Shown: piece by piece, positions 22,901 to 32,287 of the stretch
Numbering within the stretch: the stretch's first letter is position 1
How the letters are laid out: the number at the start of each line of letters is the position of its first letter
From: Phymatolithon calcareum
Taxonomy: Eukaryota > Rhodophyta > Florideophyceae > Hapalidiales
NCBI GenBank assembly: GCA_977006965.1
Contig: OZ345384.1
Span: 1,736,001 to 1,800,000 of the forward strand
Length of the DNA stretch: 64,000 nucleotides
Reading direction: 5' to 3'
Position numbers and translations under genes: made by a program
Notes under the pieces: generated by a model
Seen by the model: the letters and a program-made list of their open reading frames with translations, nothing else
Databases searched by the model: none
What the model was told of the DNA's origin: nothing

Positions 22901-23426
22901 TGGTCAACGGGTCGTTTCGGGATCCTTGGACAAAACTGTTCGCATTTGGGATGTCGAATCAGGAATGCAAATTGGAATTGCCTTGGAAGGGCACGAGACA
23001 TTTGTTAGGGCGGTATCTGAAAGCGGGAACGGGTCGCATGTTGTGTCCCAAGGCTGTGATGACGTAGTCATCATTTGGAATCAAGACACGCGAAATTGTG
23101 TTTGGAAATCGGGCGAAAGATCAGGTGATTCTCAAGATGAAACGTCGAGTGAGCATGGCAACGACACTATATATGAAGTGACAGACAAGGAAGCGGAGGA
23201 GCAAACGCCGCATGTATGGCCAGATTCTTTCCCCGCATATACGGCAGAAGCATACGTCCGCAACAGGAACTCGGTTTATGCGAATATACCGACAGAAGAC
23301 ACATTGCTTGGAAATTTCCCCTGCTCTCTTTATTCCTGGCAGTACAGTGGAGCAAGCAAGGTGTTTGTTGGTGAACTACAGAGTGGGGCAGTCGCTGTAT
23401 GTACTTTAATGGTGAAAGATGAATAA
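19994..23426 (+). pseudogene. Broken paralogue of the NB-ARC/WD40 gene, central domain replaced
   Basis: 19994-20494 matches the N-terminus of the intact gene at 42205 (VDMEAVGAAASVIGIIAEAR against VDMEIVGGVSSVIGIIAQVR) and ends at a TAG. The NB-ARC region is missing; 20495-about 21580 is foreign sequence with a copia-type gag. Homology resumes at about 21580 (LLWKAIQLSWGRVTEGQRPF). At 21786-21796 a deletion of roughly 110 bp relative to the paralogue brings in a stop and removes the first WD40 blade. A 534-codon frame with about ten WD40 repeats then runs to TAA 23426, but no ATG lies near its upstream end, so it is not a free-standing gene as written. The repeats include VLEGHSAWVNDVAVSSDGKK and SGSLDKTVRIWDVESGMQIG. 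AATAAATAAAG follows the stop as in the intact copy. Confidence 0.8.
20869..21510 (+). pseudogene. Ty1/copia-type gag fragment inserted in the NB-ARC/WD40 paralogue
   Basis: The frame reads IATLRVDASNHRDWRLCVEA, then VEAAQAALLKSFLMLTVSKS, and continues through a helical region with IADIFAGLPNTAHSHAIREL. This is the order of copia gag (UBN2-type): a W-containing start, a 'leu-leu-x-sol' helix and the 'iL.gLP' motif. The reading ends at TAA 21510. A neighbouring frame continues with an NNRKGNQSAGGNRNK-like stretch typical of the linker before a CCHC knuckle, but no knuckle, protease or RT is present. It is a truncated insertion in the host paralogue. Identification rests on pattern only. Confidence 0.6.
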
Positions 23427-23810
23427 ATAAAGACGGTAGCACCTCCGTTTCGCATTGGCGCTATACATGAATGTATCGTTTGCCTCCTGCCATCCATGAA
23501 CGGTTCCAACGCTCGAACGATTTTCAACTCAAGCATAACACTACAGTAGTTTGATAGCGAGGAGTAAGTTCAGTGAAGCGGTTCCCCATGTTGAGCGTGC
23601 TGTGCAGCCTCCCAGACACAAACTCTGTCGCACTGTTATCCAAGTCGTGCCCGCCTCAGTCTCCTGTGCCAGCGATTATTTTGCGCCCATTCAATGAGAA
23701 ACACAAGAAGCTTGCGTCAAACCATTCCGTGGTACTGCAACTCATCATGCTGGTGGCACGCAATGCCAACTGCCCCGCCAAGCTTCGAACGTGTCTGTAC
23801 TTATTGTTCG
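23427..23810. repeat. 3' flank shared by the two NB-ARC/WD40 copies
   Basis: This stretch is similar to 46300-46680, including the poly(A)-like AATAAATAAAG and the block TCAGTCTCCTGTGC through ATTTTGCGCCCATTCAA. The duplication that made the two gene copies therefore extended almost 400 bp past the stop codon. Confidence 0.8.
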
Positions 23811-25494
23811 ACATCTTCTTCCCGCTTCTCACATCAGTCTGAAATCCCGGCAGACGTACAAGGTGCCGTCAGCTCCATGGCTGCTTGTAAACTTCGCAAG
23901 CAACGGGCGTAACTGAATGAAGAGTCTGTGAAGAAGAACCCAATAAGCATCGATCCAGATCGAAACCAACGGGCCTTAAATGGACAATACGCCCTCAGCG
24001 GGGGCAGGGTCAGTCACCCTCGTCAGCCAGCACAGCGCACGGAGTGTGCCCAATTTATACTTGGCGCTCAATTGCGGAATAGTACACGCGTTGCGCGGCA
24101 GGTGACGAAGGGGCCAGCGCTTAGTCTTCGGGCGCGACGCAGCGAGTGCACTTGAATGTGTACACCGCTCTGTTTGCGAGCATCTGACTGCCGAGGTGAC
24201 GAATATGCCGGAGCGCGGTTTCCGGCGACGGAAGCCGTGGTCCGGCAAGCTCGATGACAAGCAACATCGCCTCGCGGATCGGAACCAGGACCGTACTACA
24301 ATTGAGGGGCAACGCATATTATGCATTCAAGTGCTGGCAATTATGGTTTGAAATATATCCAATCAAACGCATTAAAAAAGTTAGCTAATCTGATAGTTTG
24401 CACAGATTTTTTATCTGGATAAAAATGTTTGCAAATATTTGTAAGCATAACCAACCAAACGGTTACTTTTCAATTGTTCGCAAACGTCAACACTAGCCAA
24501 TTAATTCTTCCAATTGCTTATGCAAACAATTGGGTACGAAGCCAAGGAAAAAGTTTGCATGATATCGTGTTTTTGTAGGAGAATAGAGGAAGACATGTTT
24601 GCCAAGATTAGTATACTAATCTTGGCAAACATGACCGGTATACTTGTCGAATTTGTCGTCTTTTGGCAGTTAATTTTGTCTCCGCATTGTCCATCGCGTA
24701 CCCTATTGTCTGCATGTCCAACTGAAGTGCTTGACAGAGATCAGCATCTTTCCGCGAAAGCAAAGACTGCAATTTAGTTGCAATCTCTAGCAAGGCCTTA
24801 CGTCCTGAAACTTGCAGTAATATTTAGGGGAAACTGCACATCACGAATGGGGACCATCTTGAAAGCCATTCCTTAGAACTCTTGTATGCTATAGTCGGCG
24901 CATGGCGATTTAATGAAAGCTGACACGAACTACTTCGCAGCATTTAATCCATAGGACTTTGCAAATCCATACTGACGCATGCCCTAGTGTTCGAGAGCGA
25001 GATGTCATCTCTCGCAAAGAGGTAAGCCGATGGTGAATTTGGACTTTAGTCCTCTTTGCGCGCTCTAGTTCTACACAGGTTTTGGACAGAGCAGCTGGAC
25101 ACTGCTGTCATACCTTTTCGCACGCAGAGTAACATGCCGTTTTCCCCTTTGGGGTTTCTCGCGCTCCTTGCCTCGCCGATGCAAACCTCAATCGAAATGT
25201 GCGTTTCGCCTGACTAAAAGTACGGCGCTCCAGGCATCGCGGTTGCGGTCCACAAAAATGGGACCCTATCACGGGGAGCGACAGTTTATTTACCGATTTC
25301 TTATGGCGATGATTTCTGAGAAGTCCGCCTCCGGGGCTAGGATTTATTTTCGGGAATTTTATTCTCTCCGTCTCTTCCGCCCTACAATACTGCACTTTAG
25401 TTGACGAATGAAAATGAGCATTGTGTGGTGCACATTGATTGGAGGAATGAACCTGCACAAATCTGAATCAGCCAAATCAGGTTGAGGTGAATGA
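23811..25494. other. No recognisable gene; contains a perfect 40-bp palindrome
   Basis: Open frames are short and without motifs. The only clear structure is the palindrome at 24594-24633. Confidence 0.5.
24594..24633. repeat. Perfect 40-bp palindrome
   Basis: CATGTTTGCCAAGATTAGTA is followed directly by its exact reverse complement. Zero loop, 20-bp arms. Surrounding DNA is AT-rich and contains other TTTGC(A)AA motifs. Confidence 0.95.
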
Positions 25495-27081
25495 ATGAAT
25501 GAATCCGATTACTGTACTCTGCAACATTCCCTGCCTGCACTTCCTCAGCCGAACACTCTGTGCCCATCAGGTGACCTTTCCACCTCACTGCACACTCATC
25601 TGAGCGCCACATTGATGCACCGTCAAAATGCGCCCTTACGCCGAGTTGTATCTTTCAACAACGCCTCAGTATTTGCAGCCTTCCCTCTTGGCGAAACCGA
25701 ATCCTACCTCGAGGCGATACGTTCGCGTGGTGCGGGGCGTGTATCTTCCGACGATAATGAAGGAGACGACGGTGGCGTAAACATTGAAGAACAACTGTCC
25801 AATCGTGCTGGATTTGCAACGAAGAAGTTGGCAATTGTAATGGTCGGTCTCCCTGCGCGTGGCAAATCTCACATTGCCCGTTGTCTAGAGCGCTATCTCA
25901 ATTGGCTTGGTTTCACATCGTCTGTTTTCAATGTTGGTAATTATCGCCGTCGATATTTACGTGGGAAACAGGCGGCCCATTTTTTCGACCCGGAAAACGA
26001 AGAGGGGATTCGAGCCAGAATGCAACTTGCAGTGGAATGTCTTAACGACATGCTCAATTGGTTCCAAGCTGGTGGTTTGGTTGGTATTTACGATGCTACA
26101 AATTCCACACGGGATCGAAGACGGTTTGTAAAAGTAGCGCTTGAAAGTGAAGGTGTACGTGTGCTCTTTCTGGAAAGTGTTTGTACGGATGATGCTATCG
26201 TTGAGAAGAATATCATGGAGACTAAATTGCATTCTCCGGATTATCTGCATATTAATCCTGAACAAGCGGCAGAAGATTTCAGGATGCGCATTCGAAAATA
26301 TCATCGCGTCAATGAAACAGTACAAGAGTCGGAAAACTGTTCGTTCATCAAGGTAATCAATGTCGGTAAGCAATTGATTTTACATGACATTCAAGGTTTT
26401 GTACAGGCTAAAATCGTTAGCTTTTTGCTCAACTCTCATATCACACCCCGAAGTATATACCTCTCGCGTTCCGGAGAGTCGGAATGGAATGTCGCCGGAC
26501 AACTTGGAGGCGATTCGCATCTCACTGCACGCGGTCGTGCATACGCTCGTGCATTGAGCAAGTTCATCTCCACTGAGTTTGAACAAGGAGAAGAAATGCC
26601 GCTGGTCGTATGGACAAGTCAGTTGAAACGAGCAAGAGAAACTGTGGAACATATCCTGACAATGAATTTGTGTTGGCGCGCTCTCAATGAGATTGACGCC
26701 GGCGTATGCGAAGGTATGACGTATCAGGAAGTGGCGGAGAAGCATCCGGATGTGTCACGAGAACGAGAGAAGGAAAAGTTGCGCTATCGGTATCCAGGAG
26801 GCGAAAGTTACATTGACGTTATTCATCGACTGGAACCGGTGATTTTGGAGCTTGAACGACATCGTGGACCGATATTGATTGTTGCCCACAATGCCGTAAT
26901 TAGAACGATTTACGCCTACTGCAGTGGAAAAAGTCGCGAGGAATGTCCTTTCATTGATATTCCGCTCCATACAGTTTTCAAGCTCAACACTGGCGGCCAC
27001 GGGGCAATGGAGAACATGTTCAACCTGGATACGGAATCAGACACGGCAGCAGAACAGGGGGACATCTGTAACCCCGGGTAA
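25495..27081 (+). CDS. PFKFB: 6-phosphofructo-2-kinase / fructose-2,6-bisphosphatase-type enzyme, phosphatase site altered
   Basis: The enzyme sets the level of fructose-2,6-bisphosphate, the signal controlling cytosolic glycolysis and gluconeogenesis. The kinase half (about residues 108-320) shows the P-loop GLPARGKS near 118, NVGNYRRRYL, DATNSTRDRRR and HINPEQAAEDFRMRI. The phosphatase half (about 320-500) shows LSRSGESEWNVAGQLGGDS, DAGVCEGMTYQEV and VAHNAVIRTIYAY. The expected RHGE phosphohistidine motif reads RSGE: the catalytic His (about residue 326) is Ser, codon TCC. The same substitution in yeast Pfk26 abolishes bisphosphatase activity, so this is probably a kinase-only enzyme. The acid/base Glu and second His are kept. 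The N-terminal 105 residues are a poorly conserved extension. The 528 codons are intronless, start at ATG 25495 and end TAA. It converges with the GT28 gene. Confidence 0.93.
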   Translation: MNESDYCTLQHSLPALPQPNTLCPSGDLSTSLHTHLSATLMHRQNAPLRRVVSFNNASVFAAFPLGETESYLEAIRSRGAGRVSSDDNEGDDGGVNIEEQLSNRAGFATKKLAIVMVGLPARGKSHIARCLERYLNWLGFTSSVFNVGNYRRRYLRGKQAAHFFDPENEEGIRARMQLAVECLNDMLNWFQAGGLVGIYDATNSTRDRRRFVKVALESEGVRVLFLESVCTDDAIVEKNIMETKLHSPDYLHINPEQAAEDFRMRIRKYHRVNETVQESENCSFIKVINVGKQLILHDIQGFVQAKIVSFLLNSHITPRSIYLSRSGESEWNVAGQLGGDSHLTARGRAYARALSKFISTEFEQGEEMPLVVWTSQLKRARETVEHILTMNLCWRALNEIDAGVCEGMTYQEVAEKHPDVSREREKEKLRYRYPGGESYIDVIHRLEPVILELERHRGPILIVAHNAVIRTIYAYCSGKSREECPFIDIPLHTVFKLNTGGHGAMENMFNLDTESDTAAEQGDICNPG

Positions 27082-27731
27082 GCTTCTCTGTGTGGGCGCA
27101 GCGCGGGGGTTTCAATGCAACTGCAGTCATCTTGAGCGCAATCCCACCCGTTGCCGGCCTTATACCAATTTCCATTTTGCGGGCGTCCGGGGCCCACAAG
27201 TGCGTTGGTCTTCACAGGAGTGCATGTGGATGGAGATAATTTACAATTACACGCCTACCACTGTAGCGTTCAAGTTTTAGCCTATTTACATTACATGCAA
27301 TTTTCATCACTCCGCTCTAGACAAAAATGCACAATCAATCATCTCCACTTTTGCACTTGTGCAACGGCAAGTTAGGCATGATGGAAAACATTCCTTGGCG
27401 GTTGGATTGAAAGATCAAGAATGACAGCAAAGTGACCACAAAAACAGAAGCACGCTTGAAGGCAACATGGACAATATGGACCGCTTGCATTCCGGTGCGA
27501 CAGTTTTATATACATACAAAAACTGGGGGCAACCCAAGCGTTCGAAAAAAACCGCTGTGTGTTGCGCATGCCGCACAATGGAAAGAGGCTTCGTCTCGTC
27601 AATCTGATCTGTCAGATACCGGCCACAAAAGATGGAAACATACGAAAACCGAGAGAAATCAAACAAGTTGCGGCGTGCCGACGGTGATATATGACAGCGG
27701 ATAGTTCCATTGACCGCATTAAGCGGCAAGG
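27082..27731. other. Intergenic region between convergent genes
   Basis: About 650 bp between the stop of the PFKFB-type gene and the stop of the GT28 gene. I see no further gene or clear repeat. Confidence 0.6.
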
Positions 27732-29057
27732 TCACGGGGCTCCAATATCGACCGACTGCGGATGCTCTTCCGACGAGGTGGTGGATTCCGATGGTGCTGC
27801 TCGAAAAGCATCGATAGCCTCCTGCACCCCAGTTGTGGGCAGATCGAGTGCAGCCAAAAGAAGGTTAAGCACCTCATACACCGCTGCATTTCGTGGCATT
27901 CTGGAAATATTATCCTTCATGAGGTCCATTTGACTTCGACTTATAGTCGCCGCCTCCTCCGGCGTGCGCACAACAAGTCCAACACCGCTTTCACGCACCC
28001 ATGCCAAAACATCCTTCTCTTGATTCATCACGGCAGCATCATTATCCCCCGTGATAAGCAAAACAGGCAATGAACTTACAAAAGCCTCTGACACCACACC
28101 CGGTCCCGGTTTCCCAATCATCACATCAGAAAGCTGCATGAGTGCCGGAATGTCACGAGTAAATCCCGTGATACAAGCCCTTTCAATCGCCCGATTAGCA
28201 ATCCGATCTTTCAACCGGTCATACAGTGACCCGTTCCGCCCACACACCACAAGCGTATTTACCGCATCTCTTCCCGACCGCGCAGTGAGCAAATCAAACA
28301 ACTTCACAACAGCTTCCGTGGGCGGCGATCCACCATAAAGCACCAACACCGTCGGCAACATGGCATCAAATCTATTATCCGCCACGATCTTAGCCCGCTC
28401 TTTCCTGGACAAAGTGTTATAAAACCGCGGATGTACCACCATCCCCGTGGTGCGCGTAACACAAGGCCCAGTCCCCACCGTCCCGTCCGACGAGTGGTTT
28501 CGCTCGCGATACCCGGCCTTGATAGCCTGTCTGGCAGCAATATCAGTCCCTGCCACCACATGCTGACGCGGATGCTGCAACCACGGATGCCCACTCGTGT
28601 GTGAAAAGTCCGTGAGAACGGTGAATAATGGAACGCCACGCGGAAGAGCTTGTGCAAACACACGGTTAAGAATAGGCACGAAGGATATAACAGCGTCTGG
28701 AGGTGTCGACCAGTATGTGCGGAACGCGGCGCGAATGGCCGGCGCCGCAATGGGAAGCAATGTGACAGCGGCGGCGTTGAGAATTTCAATCAACGGCACG
28801 GCATTGTAGGATAGAAAGAGATTGTACAATGCATCACCGGGAAGCGCTCCGGCGATCGCAGACGCGTTCACAAGCTCGCCGCGCACGCTGTGACCGCAGG
28901 TGGCAATTGCGGCTGCCATTGCCTCTGCAGAGGCGCGGTGTCCGCCGCCGCCGGAGCCGTACAGCAAGTGTACGACGCAGCCGTGCTGGCGCGGCGGACG
29001 CTTCGGTGAGGGTGTTTCAGTGTTACTGGAGACTGATTCTGGATCGCCGTCTGTCAT
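27732..29057 (-). CDS. MGDG synthase-like glycosyltransferase (GT28), 441 aa
   Basis: MGDG synthases move galactose from UDP-galactose to diacylglycerol to make the main plastid membrane lipid. The N-terminal Rossmann half has LLYGSGGGGHRASAEAMAAA (family signature GGGHRASAEA), followed by FTVLTDFSHTSGHPWLQHP, corresponding to the TDL..CHPTW region. The C-terminal half has VLVLYGGSPPTEAVVKLFD, VVCGRNGSLYDRLKDR, and GKPGPGVVSEAFVSSLPVLL (nucleotide-sugar binding PGxxxEA loop). The 441 codons, ATG at 29057, TGA stop, are intronless. No clear plastid transit peptide is seen; the first 25 residues are polar and acidic. It may therefore be an outer-envelope or paralogous enzyme rather than the main MGD1. 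The family is clear; the exact acceptor is not certain. Confidence 0.88.
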   Translation of the reverse strand: MTDGDPESVSSNTETPSPKRPPRQHGCVVHLLYGSGGGGHRASAEAMAAAIATCGHSVRGELVNASAIAGALPGDALYNLFLSYNAVPLIEILNAAAVTLLPIAAPAIRAAFRTYWSTPPDAVISFVPILNRVFAQALPRGVPLFTVLTDFSHTSGHPWLQHPRQHVVAGTDIAARQAIKAGYRERNHSSDGTVGTGPCVTRTTGMVVHPRFYNTLSRKERAKIVADNRFDAMLPTVLVLYGGSPPTEAVVKLFDLLTARSGRDAVNTLVVCGRNGSLYDRLKDRIANRAIERACITGFTRDIPALMQLSDVMIGKPGPGVVSEAFVSSLPVLLITGDNDAAVMNQEKDVLAWVRESGVGLVVRTPEEAATISRSQMDLMKDNISRMPRNAAVYEVLNLLLAALDLPTTGVQEAIDAFRAAPSESTTSSEEHPQSVDIGAP

Positions 29058-31083
29058 CGCGCCCGACGACGAATGGCGGCGGTTTGCGCGTGGGTTTCGA
29101 TGCGTTGGCGCTCACTGCGCGCGTTCGTCGTGGACGCAATCAATCGACAGGAGGAGGTTGCGAGTTGTTGCGGCGCGGGAGGAAGCTAGGGGGCGACGGG
29201 GAACGGACGACGGACGGAGAAGGTGGGAGGAATGATGGAGACACACGATGGAGAAGTGCTTGGGTTGTGAATGAGTGCTAGCTGTGCGTACACAGAGGAA
29301 TTTTGTATACAGTAGAATTGTCGGCGTGCCTTCCGAGCTTCTTTCTTGTTGATGTCCAATGTACGTGCTCATCAAGGAAAGATCTCCCAGTGATATGATA
29401 CCGTATCATATCACATAATTCTTCATAGTCCGTACAGTACAGTACATTACAGTGTGTCCCGGCCCTAACATAGTTACACTAGATTTACTTTTATTCGCAG
29501 GCCCTGCCCAAAGCTTGAGTTGAGCGGCCCGTGAGTCGCGAAAAAGGGCCCGCAACTGGTTCAGAAAACAACCCTGCTTCCAGATTACTCATTCACGTCG
29601 GGCCCAATATAAGATTGCGCGAGATATTGTTTTCGGGACGCGTCCCATAGCGGTTTGTTAAAGTTTCAAGTGCTGCAATTCAGTGCTTCGATTCTGGTGA
29701 TCGCATTGATGTTGTCGGAAATGGCGCGGGGTACAGTGCTCGGAAGACATGTCCTTTTGCGAACGGAGCCATGGGTCGGCCTCTACTGTACAGGTGTGCA
29801 TAGCAGTCATACGTAATATGCAACAAACCAACCAACCAACGCCCTCCTCGTGACCCTCTAGTTCTCCAAGAAATACGTCAAGTTATCACTTGAGTTACAT
29901 TCATTGAATGTCGCCATCGCATTGTTTACCATTGGTTGAGTGATTACGGTGCACTAAACGTTCTCACGCTGTAAATTCTATGTCGCTGGGAGAACATGAT
30001 GTTGCAAACGTGGTGCGTGCTTACCAGCTTACTGTATTATTGACAAGGACAAGCCTCTCGATTGAGTCTAAGAGCAATCAAGGTATCTCTTTGTTGCGTC
30101 CCTTCTCTGCTTTCCAAACAACATAGGGGGGATTTTGACGAGATGATTGGCCTTTCCGACTTTCTCCCTTTGTTCCACGAGATGAAAACTATTGTTCCCA
30201 GAATATACGAAAGAGTAAGATGTACAGTTAGAAGGGCGACCATGCGTGCGCACTTGCACCCATTCCAAATAGCAATAACCGTGGCGGTAAGACTGTAATC
30301 AGGAGTACGCGCCACAGGAATCCCTTTCTCGTCGTCTGAGACCTGAGGATACTGTTTCAGAGGCGCGAAACTAAGGAATGAGTATAGCATACCCACGCGC
30401 ACTCGCTGCTTGAACCACATCGCCGATTTATCTTGAGCATCACAATCCGTCATTCAGTCTATGTGTGCTGCATTTCTAAACGCTTCGACTGACTAAAGAC
30501 GGAAACAATGCAGAAAAGTAGACGAAGCAGCGCAGCCTGAGAGAACACAAACTTTGTTTTCTGGATCACCGAGAATTCAAAGTTAAGTGCAATACACTTT
30601 CAAAGCAACTACATGGCCTTCACTCTTCTCAATGCTGTAAAGTTTAGAGCATACGCAGTCTCAATGGCACGTATTTGACAGTCGTGCACAACCGGAGAAA
30701 TTGTCACTAATAGCATTCTTCGCTATCCCGTTTTCCCCGGCAATTGTTGCCTAATTTTAGACTTCGAAAACGGGGAAACCGTTGCCGAAAGTCTTGGCGT
30801 ACCCTTACAAATACACATTGTGTGCTCTACCGTCTATTCTGTTTTCTAAATATGATCATCAGCATGCCCACACTTGGACTGCAATGTCTTCCCGTTTGCA
30901 AAGAAGGGCTGTTTTACTGCTCTGCACTCAAGAGAAGACATTTTTTTGCGCAAGAAATGAACAAAACTATGGATCTTAAGCAATTATCATCTAGAGTAGA
31001 TATTACCTCCAGGTATGAAACTGCGGAGGAACTTTTGGAAAGGAAGAACACAGGGGAAGATCGCTACGTTTGACGAGATGTAT
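29058..31083. other. No recognisable gene; one perfect palindrome
   Basis: Upstream region of the GT28 gene. Frames up to about 138 codons exist (30037-30453, minus) but carry no motif. A 25-nt inverted repeat sits at 29390-29414, and TACAGTACAGTAC at about 29434-29450. Confidence 0.5.
29390..29414. repeat. Inverted repeat, 12-bp perfect arms
   Basis: GTGATATGATAC, one C, then GTATCATATCAC. It lies about 330 bp upstream of the GT28 start, on the promoter side, so it could be a regulatory site for a dimeric factor; that is inference. Confidence 0.8.
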
Positions 31084-31257
31084 CCACAAAACTTCCAATC
31101 TAGTCCCCCGATACTCCGTCGCGAAGCATATGCGTGTCGTCCAAGCACGCCAATATCATGAATGTGCCGCCAGGCGTCGGAGGCGAGTATTGCAACTCCA
31201 CTACGCTGCGGCTGTGACCCGGGCACACAAGCGGCATCTGTCGCACTGATGCGCTCA
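31084..31257 (-). pseudogene. 5' fragment of a STRAP-like WD40 gene (copy A)
   Basis: From an ATG at 31257 the frame reads MSASVRQMPLVCPGHSRS and on through SPPTPGGTF to MLRDGVSGD and a TAG at 31100-31102, then IGSFV where homology ends. It matches the first WD40 repeat of the longer pseudogene at 48337-49203, with the same TAG. The rest of the gene is absent here, so the duplication endpoint cut it. Confidence 0.8.
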
Positions 31258-31279
31258 TTGTGCCGCACAAACTTCGTGG

Positions 31280-31283
31280 GGTT
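31280..31283. other. Empty site for the solo LTR found in copy B
   Basis: Sequence GTGGGGTTCAAACTTTG here carries one GGTT. In copy B the same sequence is split by an 859-bp LTR with GGTT on each side. Confidence 0.85.
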
Positions 31284-31590
31284 CAAACTTTGAGATCGAT
31301 AGAGCGCGTTAGATTCGACAACCGATGTGTTTAGTAATCGTGTACCGCTGTCGATCCGATTCGCATTGATTCAGGTGCTCTGATACAATTAGGATCTTTG
31401 ATCCAAAGACCTCACGACTTCTGATCATGCATCCTAAACTCTTATCTACAATATCAGCTCACTCGTTGAGCTGAGCACCATAATTGCTGAAAAGGGAAAA
31501 CACAAGAAACTGGAACACGTAGAGACTGGTTAAGTGATTTTGTATATTGAATATTTATTAAATTGTATAAATCAGTTTTGACAAGATGCC

Positions 31591-31984
31591 GTCAGAGGGG
31601 CCTTCTTGAGAATTCATCCAAATCGCGGCATAGACCCAGTCAAAAAAGTCCTCATTACCAGTCATTATTTCGTGGACTGGTTACGAGGACGCGGCATAGG
31701 TTTTCAGTGGCTGAGTGTTGATTTGCAAACTTTCGCTCAGATGTTTTCGCACACTTTTGAGCAAAAACTTGAAACATGACGAAAAGTTTGGTTGAAAAGC
31801 AATTCCACTTTCGAAAACTAAAAATCGTTATGAGAAAAAATGTACCATAGATAAGCACATCAGCCACGCCAAACCTATGCCGCGTCCTCATTACCAGTGA
31901 AAATATTTTGGACTGGATTTGAGGACTTTTCCAGACTGGTAGTGCTGACGCAAAAATCGAATTCTCAAGAAGGTCCCTTCGTCA
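31591..31984. mobile_element. MITE-like insertion, 386 bp, with ~21-bp TIRs and GTCA target duplication
   Basis: The element is 31595-31980. Its left end is GAGGGGCCTTCTTGAGAATT and the right end the reverse complement (GAATTCTCAAGAAGGTCCC...). Both sides have GTCA. Copy B reads GATGCCGTCAACTTGAC straight through, so this is an insertion in A. Inside, GAGGACGCGGCATAGGTTT (about 31690) and its reverse complement (about 31868) form a subterminal inverted repeat. No coding capacity. Confidence 0.85.
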
Positions 31985-32287
31985 ACTTGACAGGGACGGA
32001 GCGCCTTTCAAACTGCTCCTGCTGTCGTACTTTCTTTGTTTATGTTGAAGGTTAGGAGTTATCGCAGCGGGCACGATGCAGGAAACGATTTCGCTTGAGT
32101 GTGCTCCATAGACAGCACTCCCAAAATTTAGATTCATTCCTGGAGCCCGTTAGCCGCCTCGACGCATCAAGCACCGGTAGTAGATTACACTACAGTACTT
32201 GCAAAAAACGAACAAATACACACCAAATGCACGAAGACAACTACTACGCAACAGCCGTCTCCTTTTCCGCCTTTCCGCGCTTGTTGT

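Noticed and set aside
23573-23842. Possible small conserved gene shared by 23.6 kb and 46.45 kb
   Set aside because: Similarity is explained by duplication of the receptor's 3' flank; no good ATG, and changes do not clearly favour synonymous sites.
30037-30453. 138-codon minus-strand frame with a hydrophobic stretch
   Set aside because: A single hydrophobic segment and no family signature; overlapping plus-strand frames look equally plausible.
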